A stretch of 37,617 nt of DNA, taken from positions 23,913 to 61,529 of the forward strand of contig ONSC01000006.1 in NCBI GenBank assembly GCA_900320365.1, given 5' to 3'. Each line of letters begins with the position of its first letter. Position 1 is the stretch's first letter. The notes beneath the pieces were generated by a model, which was not told the origin of the DNA, ran no database searches, and saw only the letters and a program-made list of their open reading frames with translations. Positions 25,568-34,011 of the stretch are shown here, piece by piece. This stretch comes from an uncultured Bacteroidales bacterium. GTDB taxonomy: Bacteria > Bacteroidota > Bacteroidia > Bacteroidales > UBA932. Both the position numbers and the translations under genes were made by a program.

Positions 25568-26272
25568 ATGAAAAGCGAGGACAGGGCTGGACTTTACATC
25601 ACGGTGATCTTCCATTTGTTGATCATCATCGTGTTGCTGGCCTGTCAAATCGGTGCCGCGCTGAAGAGGGAAAACACCTTTGTCCTCGACTTCACCAAGC
25701 AGGAGGAGGTCGAGAAGAAAAAAGCCGAGGAGAATTTCAAGGAAGAGGTGAGCGACAGGCTTGACCAGCTCCTAGCTTCCGCCGCAGGTGTTCCGATCAG
25801 GAATATCGCCGTGGACAGGAGCTCCATCCTTAAGGACGACCGCAACACCAATGCAGAGCAGCTCTACAAAGACGCAGAGAGGCTGGCCCAAGAGCTGAAG
25901 GACGGATTCAAAGCCGACGAGCCTGATGATGACTATGTGGCCATCAACAAGCCGACAGTAAAAAAAGAGGAGCCAAAGAAAGAAGCCTACAGTGGTCCGT
26001 CCGTGGTCTCATACGCACTCGACGGGAGAAAGGCCAGCAGGCTCTCCATTCCCGCCTACAGGTGCCTGGGATCTGGTCATGTCACCGTGATTATCACAGT
26101 GGACCCCTCCGGCAATGTCCTTAACGCCAAAGTGCAGGAGGACGCCTCCTCGTCAGACAGGTGTCTGCGTGATTTCGCCATCAGGGCGGCGAGACTGTCC
26201 AAATTCTCAGCTTCGACATCCGCCCCGCCAAGGCAGATTGGAAATATAGTGTACATGTTCATAGCGCAATGA
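25568..26272 (+). CDS. TonB-like energy-transducer protein
   Basis: 234 residues. A single N-terminal membrane helix (about 10-30) leads into a Lys/Glu-rich helical stretch (35-75), a flexible acidic/Lys linker (80-150), and a C-terminal domain (about 155-234). That domain carries the TonB pattern of a GHVTVIITVDPSGNVLNAKV hairpin followed by a helix and a final strand. It would bridge inner and outer membranes and pass motor energy to TonB-dependent receptors, plausibly with the ExbB/ExbD set 5 kb away. The linker lacks the usual long Pro-Lys repeats. The stop overlaps the next start (ATGA), so the two genes are coupled. Confidence 0.75.
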   Translation: MKSEDRAGLYITVIFHLLIIIVLLACQIGAALKRENTFVLDFTKQEEVEKKKAEENFKEEVSDRLDQLLASAAGVPIRNIAVDRSSILKDDRNTNAEQLYKDAERLAQELKDGFKADEPDDDYVAINKPTVKKEEPKKEAYSGPSVVSYALDGRKASRLSIPAYRCLGSGHVTVIITVDPSGNVLNAKVQEDASSSDRCLRDFAIRAARLSKFSASTSAPPRQIGNIVYMFIAQ

Positions 26273-28452
26273 GCAAGAAAACCCTGTATATTCTGATAGC
26301 CGTTGCCGTGATCCTGGTTGGAGGGATCGCGGTGGCAGTGGCCTCGCTGTATTCAGACTCCAAGAAAAAAGCTCCGGCCGTTGATGCCGGACAGTTCATC
26401 GAGCGCCATGAGCTGATTGAGGCTGTCCCTTCGGACGCCGCCATCGTGTTCTGCGTCAAGAACTTCGGCAGGGCGATGGAACTGCTTGGAGACACAACGG
26501 CGGTGTTCAGGCAACTAACCTCACGCAAATTCGACAAGATCGCCCATGAGTCATTCGAGGGGCTCAAGAAAGATCCCGCGATCATATCCATCCACTACAG
26601 CAAGGATATGCCTCCGCTACTGGTGGTCAAATCCAGCAAGGAGATCTCGGATTCCACTTGGAACGATAGCTCCAAACTCAGGGCAATAGCTGATTCTTCA
26701 GGCTTGTTCTCAAGGGTTGCCGGGGACTTGATCATCATCTCATCATCCGAGACAATCGCCAATTCTTCGGCGAGACATCTCGCTGAGGGACATTCCGTGA
26801 TTGAGTCTAGTGGATTCGCCGAACTCGCCTCCCAGGTTCCCGGAAGCGACATAATGTTCGTGTCCAATTCCTATTCAGACAATATAATTGAGGCCTATTT
26901 CGCACGTAAGTATCGCAAATTCAGCGGTTTCTTCAAGGAGTTGGCAGGATGGACAGCCTTCAGTCTGACAAAGCATTCCGACTCAGGCGTATCCATGGAC
27001 GGCACCCTGTTGTACGGAAGTGATCCGGCATTCTACATGAATGTCCTGCGGCACGCCGGCACCGGGGCTGTAGGGATCCCTGACGTTGTACCTTCCAACA
27101 CCGACTTCATAATTGATATTCCTGTCGGCAATATAGGCTCCTACCTGAAGTCATACAGGAACTACCTTGACTCCAAAGCCAAGCTCGACAAATACGAAGC
27201 CACGTTGTCAAAGCAGAAAAAGGAATCGGGGCAGTCAGCCGAGGAATGGGCTAAATCATTGGATATAAAGGAAGTGGCTGTCGTCAACCTCCATTTTGGA
27301 GGCAGACTTCGCCAGATGCTCTTCGTAAAGCCGGGCGGAAAGCGCCAAGCTGAAGGGGTCAGCGATTTCACACGACTCGCCGGGTTCCCGAAGACCGTGT
27401 TCGGGGAAATATTCAACGGAGAAGAAGAGTCCGCGTCTGCGATAGTCAACGGATGGATGGTCATTGGCGAGAGAGATTGCCTGGACGAGTTCACCTTGAT
27501 GTCTTTCGAGACTTTGCGGGAAAGGCTTTCCGCGAGTGGGCTGTCCGATAAGATACCTCAAAAAGGCTGTGGATTCTGGATGTACCATTCTTTGACAGAG
27601 GATCCTAACCTTATAGGCACTTCATTCAGTCCGGTTATGGCTGAAGGTTTCAGAGAAGTGATCTCCGGAGTGTCCTATGTCCCGGCCATCCTCTCCGCAC
27701 TCTCCGGTGGGGAAAAGATGGGGCTCAAACTGGATGTGACCAGGACAGAGATTCCTGGAGGGAAGATTCCTGTACCTTCTGTCAGGGATACGACCGTGAC
27801 CGTGTCGAATGGCGAGTTCAAGGTCATGAACAGCGCAACAGGCAAGATCAACACCCTGTACCAGAATTCTCACCTCTCGATATGCCTTAAGGACGAGAAC
27901 GGGAAAGACATGTGGGGCATTCCGTTCAAGTTCCCGTTCCGGGGATATGTCAAGGAAGTGGACTTCTACAAGAATGGGAAGCTTCAGTATCTGTTCGCCG
28001 CCGACAGCAAATTATACATGATCGACAGGCTTGGACGCTTTGTGGGCGGTACCCCGATCGACTTGGGCAAGAAGATATCCCTCGGACCCGAGGCGTATGA
28101 TTTCTCCGGGAACAATGAGTACACGGCGATGGTCTTGTTCAAGGACAACACCGTGGGCTTGTATGATCTTAAGGGCAATCCTATGCCCTCATGGAAGGGT
28201 ATAACCTCAGAGGAGACAATAAAGAGCCTTCCGGAGCTTCTGGAAGGCGGAGGGAACAAGTACTGGATTGTACGTACCTCAAGACAAGCTTTCGTGTGCC
28301 CGTTCGAAGGCGGGGAGCCGATCCTCATTGGAGAAGGCAAGAAGATGATCCGCCTCGACAGTGAGATCACCATAAATGAAAAAGGCGCTTTTGTGGCCAA
28401 GTGCCATGACGGCAAGGAAAGAACTTTCAAGTTGGAAAAAAATAAACGATAA
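26269..28452 (+). CDS. Large membrane-anchored protein of unknown function
   Basis: 727 residues. An N-terminal membrane anchor (about 6-28, TLYILIAVAVILVGGIAVAVA) precedes a long extracytoplasmic part. The middle region (about 45-470) holds repeated beta-alpha units with segments such as VPSDAAIVFCVKNFGRAMELL and VPSNTDFIIDIPVGNIGSYL. The end (about 550-727) looks like a beta-propeller or WD-like set of short strands with VDFYKNGKLQYLFAADSKLY. I recognise it only as a Bacteroidetes hypothetical type. Overlap with the TonB-like gene suggests a joint role at the envelope. No catalytic motif was found. Confidence 0.7.
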   Translation: MSKKTLYILIAVAVILVGGIAVAVASLYSDSKKKAPAVDAGQFIERHELIEAVPSDAAIVFCVKNFGRAMELLGDTTAVFRQLTSRKFDKIAHESFEGLKKDPAIISIHYSKDMPPLLVVKSSKEISDSTWNDSSKLRAIADSSGLFSRVAGDLIIISSSETIANSSARHLAEGHSVIESSGFAELASQVPGSDIMFVSNSYSDNIIEAYFARKYRKFSGFFKELAGWTAFSLTKHSDSGVSMDGTLLYGSDPAFYMNVLRHAGTGAVGIPDVVPSNTDFIIDIPVGNIGSYLKSYRNYLDSKAKLDKYEATLSKQKKESGQSAEEWAKSLDIKEVAVVNLHFGGRLRQMLFVKPGGKRQAEGVSDFTRLAGFPKTVFGEIFNGEEESASAIVNGWMVIGERDCLDEFTLMSFETLRERLSASGLSDKIPQKGCGFWMYHSLTEDPNLIGTSFSPVMAEGFREVISGVSYVPAILSALSGGEKMGLKLDVTRTEIPGGKIPVPSVRDTTVTVSNGEFKVMNSATGKINTLYQNSHLSICLKDENGKDMWGIPFKFPFRGYVKEVDFYKNGKLQYLFAADSKLYMIDRLGRFVGGTPIDLGKKISLGPEAYDFSGNNEYTAMVLFKDNTVGLYDLKGNPMPSWKGITSEETIKSLPELLEGGGNKYWIVRTSRQAFVCPFEGGEPILIGEGKKMIRLDSEITINEKGAFVAKCHDGKERTFKLEKNKR

Positions 28453-28456
28453 TATC

Positions 28457-30130
28457 ATGGAAGAATTCAAGTTCCAATCAGTGAATAAACTGATTGAGCA
28501 GAGTTTCAGGGAGAATTGGGACAGGCTCGCTCTCTCGAATTACCAGGGAGTGAGTTTGTGCTACCGCGACGTCGCCAGGAGGATTGAGAAGTTGCATATC
28601 GCTTTCGAGAAGTGCTTCCTCCACAAGGGTGACAAGGTGGCTATCTGCGCCCGTAACCAAGTCAATTGGGCTGTGAGCTATCTCGCCGCCATGACCTACG
28701 GAGCCGTGGTGGTGCCTATCCTCCACGAGTTCAAGCCCGGTAATATCCACTATCTCGTCAACCACTCCGACGCGAAGGTCTTGTTCGTGGACGACGTGAT
28801 CTGGGAGGGTTTGAGCCCAGAGGAGATGCCCGGTGTCTATGCGGTGGTGAGAATCAACACTTTCCAGCTCCTTTATGCCAAGAACGACCGTATTGTCGAG
28901 GCTCGTGAGCACATGAACGAGTATTTCGGAAAGCGTCACCCTAACACATTCGGACCCGAGGACTTGAATTACTACAAGGATTCGCCCAATGAGCTGGCGA
29001 TGATCAACTACACCTCCGGTACCTCCGGGTTCTCGAAGGGTGTCATGATTCCCTACAGGGCCCTCTGCTCCAACATACAGTTCGCCAAGCATGTCCTTCC
29101 AGAGCTGAACAATAAATCAAACGTTGTCTCCATGCTTCCGACCGCTCACATGTATGGTATGATGTTCGAGTTCCTGTTCGAAATGTCCATTGGAATGCAT
29201 GTCCACTTCCTGACCAGGATTCCAAGCCCGAAAATCATCACCCAGGCTCTCCAGGAGGTCAAGCCGAACATCATCATCGCCGTTCCCCTCATCATCGAGA
29301 AGGTGTACAAGTCCAAGATCCAAAAGACTATTGAGAAGGGCAGCATAAAGACCATGCTCAGGATCCCTGTCTTGAACGAGATGGTACGCAAGAAGATCCG
29401 CACAGAGCTTGTGACCGCATTCGGAGGAAACTTCGTCGAGGTCATCATGGGAGGCGCCGCTTTCAACAAGGAGGTGGAGAAGTTCTTCTGGGACATTGAC
29501 TTCCCTTACACCGTCGGCTACGGCATGACCGAGTGCGCCCCTATCATCACCTACGCCCATTTCAATGACAAGAAGCTGTATTCTTGCGGAAAGGCGGCCT
29601 ATAATATGAAGATAAGGATTGATTCCGAGGATCCAGAGAGGATTGAGGGTGAGATACAGTGCAAGGGACCTAACATGGCCCTGGGATATTTCAAGAACGA
29701 TGAGGCCACCGCGAGCCTGTTCACCGAGGACGGTTGGATGAGGACCGGAGACATGGGTATTATCGATAAGGATGGCTACCTCTTCATCAGGGGGCGCAGC
29801 AAGTGCATGATCCTTGGTCCTAACGGTCAGAACATCTATCCTGAGGAGCTGGAATCCGTCATCAATGCCGTTTCTTATGTGGTTGATTCCCTGGTCATAG
29901 AGGATAATGGCGGGCTGACTGCCCTCATCTATCCGGACTACCATCAGGCTGAGCTGGACGGACTGACCCGTGACCAGCTTGAGAAGACTTTGAACGATCT
30001 CCTCCCCGACATCAACAAAGAGATTCCCGGCTACGCCCAGATCCGCAAGATTGAGTTCATGCCGGAAGATTTCGAGAGGACACCCAAGCGTTCCATCAAG
30101 AGATATCTTTACCAGAGAAACGCTAAATAA
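28457..30130 (+). CDS. AMP-binding long-chain acyl-CoA ligase-like protein
   Basis: 557 residues. The ATG at 28457 was chosen over one in the preceding gene's reading region because MEEFKFQSVNKLIEQSF matches the N-terminus of the family. The ATP/AMP signature YTSGTSGFSKGVM lies near residues 183-195, the GYGMTECAP block near 355-363, and GWMRTGDMG near 427. It should activate a fatty or other carboxylic acid as an acyl-adenylate and pass it to CoA or a carrier. Substrate is not deducible. The last base is shared with the next gene's start. Confidence 0.9.
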   Translation: MEEFKFQSVNKLIEQSFRENWDRLALSNYQGVSLCYRDVARRIEKLHIAFEKCFLHKGDKVAICARNQVNWAVSYLAAMTYGAVVVPILHEFKPGNIHYLVNHSDAKVLFVDDVIWEGLSPEEMPGVYAVVRINTFQLLYAKNDRIVEAREHMNEYFGKRHPNTFGPEDLNYYKDSPNELAMINYTSGTSGFSKGVMIPYRALCSNIQFAKHVLPELNNKSNVVSMLPTAHMYGMMFEFLFEMSIGMHVHFLTRIPSPKIITQALQEVKPNIIIAVPLIIEKVYKSKIQKTIEKGSIKTMLRIPVLNEMVRKKIRTELVTAFGGNFVEVIMGGAAFNKEVEKFFWDIDFPYTVGYGMTECAPIITYAHFNDKKLYSCGKAAYNMKIRIDSEDPERIEGEIQCKGPNMALGYFKNDEATASLFTEDGWMRTGDMGIIDKDGYLFIRGRSKCMILGPNGQNIYPEELESVINAVSYVVDSLVIEDNGGLTALIYPDYHQAELDGLTRDQLEKTLNDLLPDINKEIPGYAQIRKIEFMPEDFERTPKRSIKRYLYQRNAK

Positions 30131-30534
30131 TGGAGAAATTCGACCATAGGTACCTTGAGATGGCCGGAGTTTGGGCCAAGAACTCATATTGCAAGAGACG
30201 TCAGGTCGGAGCCTTGATAGTCAAGGACCGAATGATCATCTCAGACGGTTACAACGGCACTCCTTCCGGTTTTGAGAACATCTGCGAGGACGAGAACGGT
30301 GTGACAAAGCCATATGTCCTGCACGCTGAGGCAAACGCTATTACCAAAGTGGCAAAATCCGGCAACAGCAGTGAGGGGGCGACTCTTTATGTGACCGCGT
30401 CTCCCTGCCTGGAGTGCTCTAAATTGATCATCCAATCCGGCATCAAGAGAGTTGTGTATAAGGACGAATATCGCCTGACGGACGGTATAGACCTTTTGCG
30501 CCGGGCTGGGATTGAGGTCGAGAAGGTAGATTAA
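30130..30534 (+). CDS. dCMP deaminase family protein
   Basis: 134 residues. The zinc motifs are HAEAN (H65, catalytic E67) and PCLEC (C93, C96), typical of the cytidine/deoxycytidylate deaminase superfamily. The GYNGTPSGFEN block is characteristic of ComEB/dCMP deaminases. It converts dCMP to dUMP, feeding thymidylate synthesis. The start overlaps the ligase stop by one base (TAATG) and only two bases separate it from the protease gene, so these three are almost certainly one transcript. Confidence 0.93.
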   Translation: MEKFDHRYLEMAGVWAKNSYCKRRQVGALIVKDRMIISDGYNGTPSGFENICEDENGVTKPYVLHAEANAITKVAKSGNSSEGATLYVTASPCLECSKLIIQSGIKRVVYKDEYRLTDGIDLLRRAGIEVEKVD

Positions 30535-30536
30535 GA

Positions 30537-32111
30537 ATGAGAAAGATTTCCCCCATCCTGATCGCAGTCTTGGGCATCATTGTCGGTGCCCTGGCCGTCA
30601 CGACATATAACACTTACCGTCAAAAGAAGCACTATCTCAATGTCCAGTACGGGCAATGGCGCAAGCTCAATTTGATCCTGGACCAGATCGACAAGAACTA
30701 TGTCGACACAGTGGACAACGAGAGCGTGACCGAGGCCGCCATTGTGGCGGCTCTCTCAAGGCTTGACCCTCACTCAGTCTACATGCCACCCGTGGAACTA
30801 AATGAGGCTGAGACGGATTTGGCCGGCAATTTCGATGGGATAGGAATACAGTTCAATGTCCCTAATGACACGGCTACAGTGATCGAGGTCATCCAGGGTG
30901 GTCCTTCAGAGAAAGCTGGACTACAGCAGGGTGACAGGATCCTTAAGGTCGATGACAAGGTCATCGCCGGCGTTAAATTCCCGCAAGACAGCATGGTGAG
31001 AAGGATGAAGGGACCTGCCGGATCAAAGGTCAAGATAACCGTGGGCAGAGGTAAGGAGAACATCGTCTTCGACATCACCAGGGGGAAGATCCCGGTCCAC
31101 TGTGTGGACGCCGCTTTCATGGCGAACGACACGACAGGATACATAAAGCTCGCGAAGTTCTCCAAGACCACTTTCAACGAGATCAACCTCGCTTCCTTGA
31201 AACTCCTGTCAAAAGGAATGAAGAAGCTTATACTGGATCTCAGGGATAATTCCGGTGGGTATTTTGACCAGGCGCTGCTACTCAGCGACATGTTTCTTGA
31301 GAAGGGGGACGAGATAGTCTACATGCAGGGTCTCCACCGTAAGAAAGAAGAATACAAAGCTGATGGAAAGGGCATTCTGAAGAACGTATCGCTCGTCGTA
31401 CTTATCAATGAATCAACAGCTTCCTCAAGTGAGATTTTCGCCGGAGCCATCCAGGACAATGACCGGGGAACCATCATCGGAAGGCGTTCCTTCGGGAAGG
31501 GACTCGTCCAGGAGCCGCTCTATTTCAGCGACGGGTCTGGCGTCAGATTGACAGTGGCGAGATTCTACACTCCCTCCGGAAGATGCATCCAGAAGCCATA
31601 TTCTGATGACTACCGCTACGACATCTATAAACGTTACTCAGAAGGTGAGATGTACGACGCCGACAGCATCAAGGTTGACTCCACCGCCGCTTATAAGACT
31701 GTCGCCGGAAGGACCGTTTATGGTGGAGGTGGTATCATACCCGACATATTCGTCCCGGTGGACACGACCAGGGCGACGGATTTCTACATCGCCTGCAACA
31801 GGAAAGCAACGCAGATGAGATTCTCGTCCGCCATGTTCGACAAGTACAGAGGCACGATCTCCGGAATCGAGGACTTTGACGAGCTGAACCTCGCTCTTGA
31901 CAAGATGGATATTCCCACCAAGTTCCGTGAATATGCGTTGAGAGTGGACGGAATCCCTTGCTCCGCCCAGGAATGGGAACAGACAAAGGAGTACCTGCTC
32001 CCGCAGTTACGGGCGCTAATAGGTCGATATTCCAAACTTGGGGAAAACGCTTTCTACAAGATGTACCTCGGGGTGGACACCACGATACGCAAGGCTATTG
32101 AACAGGAATGA
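30537..32111 (+). CDS. S41 family C-terminal processing peptidase
   Basis: 524 residues. An N-terminal anchor or signal (residues 4-22) precedes the S41 helical region, a PDZ domain at about 95-175 and the protease core. The catalytic pair is S296 in STASSSEIFAGA and K321 in GRRSFGKGLVQ; DLRDNSGGYF precedes it. It degrades or trims proteins at their C-terminus in the periplasm. After residue about 360 there is an extended C-terminal region of 160 residues. The end overlaps the convergent regulator gene by 17 bp. Confidence 0.94.
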   Translation: MRKISPILIAVLGIIVGALAVTTYNTYRQKKHYLNVQYGQWRKLNLILDQIDKNYVDTVDNESVTEAAIVAALSRLDPHSVYMPPVELNEAETDLAGNFDGIGIQFNVPNDTATVIEVIQGGPSEKAGLQQGDRILKVDDKVIAGVKFPQDSMVRRMKGPAGSKVKITVGRGKENIVFDITRGKIPVHCVDAAFMANDTTGYIKLAKFSKTTFNEINLASLKLLSKGMKKLILDLRDNSGGYFDQALLLSDMFLEKGDEIVYMQGLHRKKEEYKADGKGILKNVSLVVLINESTASSSEIFAGAIQDNDRGTIIGRRSFGKGLVQEPLYFSDGSGVRLTVARFYTPSGRCIQKPYSDDYRYDIYKRYSEGEMYDADSIKVDSTAAYKTVAGRTVYGGGGIIPDIFVPVDTTRATDFYIACNRKATQMRFSSAMFDKYRGTISGIEDFDELNLALDKMDIPTKFREYALRVDGIPCSAQEWEQTKEYLLPQLRALIGRYSKLGENAFYKMYLGVDTTIRKAIEQE

Positions 32112-33252
32112 CGTACATTTTCACGTCTTCCGCGCTGATAGGATTGCCTCCGAAAATCAACAGCCTCTCAACGACATTGCAAAGCTCCCTTATGTTTCCT
32201 GGCCACGTCTTCTCTTGAAGAAGCTTGATGGCCTCAGGAGAGAATGGCCTGGATAGCAGGCCTTTCTCCGTGCTGAGTTGCTCCACGAAATAGTCCACCA
32301 ACAGCGGGATGTCATCTTTCCTCTCATCCAGAGAGGGCACTTTGATGACGATCACGCTGAGACGGTAATACAGGTCCTCCCTGAAATTACCTTTCTCAAT
32401 CTCCTTGCGAAGATCCTTGTTCGTGGCCGCCACAACCCTCACGTCGACAATTATATCCTTGTCACTTCCAACTCTGGACAGCTTCTTCTCCTGCAACACC
32501 CTCAGCACCTTAGCCTGGGCGGCGAGACTCATATCCCCTATCTCGTCGAGGAACAAGGTTCCTCCATCAGCCTGCTCGAACTTACCCTTATGCTGCTTAA
32601 TCGCTGAGGTGAACGATCCCTTCTCATGACCAAATAGCTCACTCTCAATTAGTTCTGAGGGAATAGCGGCGCAGTTGACCTCGATGTAAGGCATCGCGCT
32701 CCTTGCGCTCTGCTCGTAAAGGCTTCTCGCCACAAGCTCCTTTCCGGAACCGTTGGGACCCATAATCAGCACCCTGGAATCGGTAGGGGCGACCTTGGTG
32801 ATCATATCCCTGATATGACGAATAGGCTCTGACTCTCCCACCATCTTCTGGCCATAGACCTTTTTCTTGAGCTGACGGTTTTCCTTAACTATGCTCACCT
32901 TGTCGGTGGCGTTTTTGATGGTGATGAGTATTCTATTGAGATCCAACGGCTTCTGAATGAAGTCAAAGGCACCTTTCTTTATGCACTCGACAGCCGTGTC
33001 AATGTCTCCGTGACCGGAAATCATCACTATCGCGGAGTCAATCCCATCAGCGACAAGCTTTTCCAGGACTTCCGTACCGTCCATCCCTGGCATCTTGATG
33101 TCACAGAATATGACATCAAAACGCTCTTTGTCAACTATAGCGAGAGCGGAAGGCCCGTCCTCTGCGGTATCGACCTCATAACCCTCGTCAGAAAGGATCT
33201 CACCCAAAGAGTTCCTGATGGCTCTCTCGTCGTCTACAATAAGAATCTTCAT
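32095..33252 (-). CDS. NtrC-type sigma-54-dependent response regulator without DNA-binding domain
   Basis: 385 residues. The receiver domain spans 1-115, with acidic D8/D9, phospho-acceptor D51, S79 and K101. The AAA+ domain spans about 135-375. It has Walker A GPNGSGKE, the sigma-54 loop as GSFTSA (212-217, altered from the usual GAFTGA), Walker B GGTLFLDEIGD, and the arginine finger region. The protein ends right after ERLLIFGGN, with no Fis-type HTH, unlike the usual layout of about 450 residues. The start chosen (MKILIVDDE) is the receiver start; 24 extra upstream codons are not family-like. It may act from solution or through a partner. No sensor kinase gene is adjacent. Confidence 0.9.
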   Translation of the reverse strand: MKILIVDDERAIRNSLGEILSDEGYEVDTAEDGPSALAIVDKERFDVIFCDIKMPGMDGTEVLEKLVADGIDSAIVMISGHGDIDTAVECIKKGAFDFIQKPLDLNRILITIKNATDKVSIVKENRQLKKKVYGQKMVGESEPIRHIRDMITKVAPTDSRVLIMGPNGSGKELVARSLYEQSARSAMPYIEVNCAAIPSELIESELFGHEKGSFTSAIKQHKGKFEQADGGTLFLDEIGDMSLAAQAKVLRVLQEKKLSRVGSDKDIIVDVRVVAATNKDLRKEIEKGNFREDLYYRLSVIVIKVPSLDERKDDIPLLVDYFVEQLSTEKGLLSRPFSPEAIKLLQEKTWPGNIRELCNVVERLLIFGGNPISAEDVKMYVIPVQ

Positions 33253-33312
33253 AAAGGCTGTCTTTTCAATCACATCTTTACGCGAATATCGGACTTTTTC
33301 CCGGAATTTTGA

Positions 33313-33320
33313 TATTTTTG
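33313..33320 (+). promoter_or_regulatory. Bacteroidetes-type -7 box directly before cmk
   Basis: TATTTTTG fits TAnnTTTG exactly and ends only 4 bp before the cmk ATG. If used, the transcript would be leaderless or nearly so. Confidence 0.5.
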
Positions 33321-33324
33321 TCAT

Positions 33325-34011
33325 ATGAACATACCTGACATTATCATAGCCATTGACGGCTACTCCTCAACCGGAAAAAGCACGCTCGCGAAATTGATAG
33401 CCGAGCAATATTCATTCCTATATCTGGACTCCGGAGCGATGTATCGCGGAGTTACCCTCCACGCCCTCGAGAACGGGATCATTGACGGGTCCGGAACCAT
33501 CGATGAGGCTCGCCTCAAAACCGCCCTGGAAACCCTCGATCTCGATTTCCGGATTGACGGGACATACATCGGGGACCGCCGTGTCGAACAAGAGATCCGC
33601 ACGCTTGAGGTCTCCAGCCACGTCAGCCCGATCTCCGCTATTCCTTTTGTCAGAGTCTTTGTGGATGAGAAGCTCCACGCTTTCGGACAACGCAAAAGGG
33701 TTGTCATGGACGGCCGCGACATAGGCACCACGGTATTTCCAAACGCCGAAGTCAAGATATTCATGACCGCCACAGCTGAGGTCAGAGCACAAAGACGTTT
33801 CGATGAGATGAAAGCCAAGGGGCAGGAGCCGGTCATGGAAGAGGTCATGAAGAACCTCCTTGAGAGGGATTACATCGATTCCCACAGGGAAGTCTCTCCC
33901 CTTTCCCGTGCCGCCGATGCTTATGTCCTGGACAATTCTGACATGACACTCCACGAGGAGACCGTCTGGTTCCAGGGACTCTGCCAAGGCAAGTTCGGGA
34001 TTCTGGAATAA
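33325..34011 (+). CDS. cmk: (d)CMP kinase
   Basis: 228 residues. It phosphorylates CMP and dCMP. Walker A is GYSSTGKSTLAK (residues 12-23), here with Tyr-Ser-Ser in place of the common GPAGSGKS. YLDSGAMYRGVTLHALENG, VVMDGRDIGTTVFPNAEVK and the C-terminal ERDYIDSHREVSPLSRAADA are diagnostic. The length is normal. It shares one base with the ispH start (TAATG), so cmk and ispH form a pair. It is divergent from the response regulator. Confidence 0.95.
   Translation: MNIPDIIIAIDGYSSTGKSTLAKLIAEQYSFLYLDSGAMYRGVTLHALENGIIDGSGTIDEARLKTALETLDLDFRIDGTYIGDRRVEQEIRTLEVSSHVSPISAIPFVRVFVDEKLHAFGQRKRVVMDGRDIGTTVFPNAEVKIFMTATAEVRAQRRFDEMKAKGQEPVMEEVMKNLLERDYIDSHREVSPLSRAADAYVLDNSDMTLHEETVWFQGLCQGKFGILE

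Noticed and set aside
29117..30187. 356-codon open frame antisense to the acyl-CoA ligase
   Set aside because: Lies over a gene with clear ATP/AMP motifs and has no features of its own.
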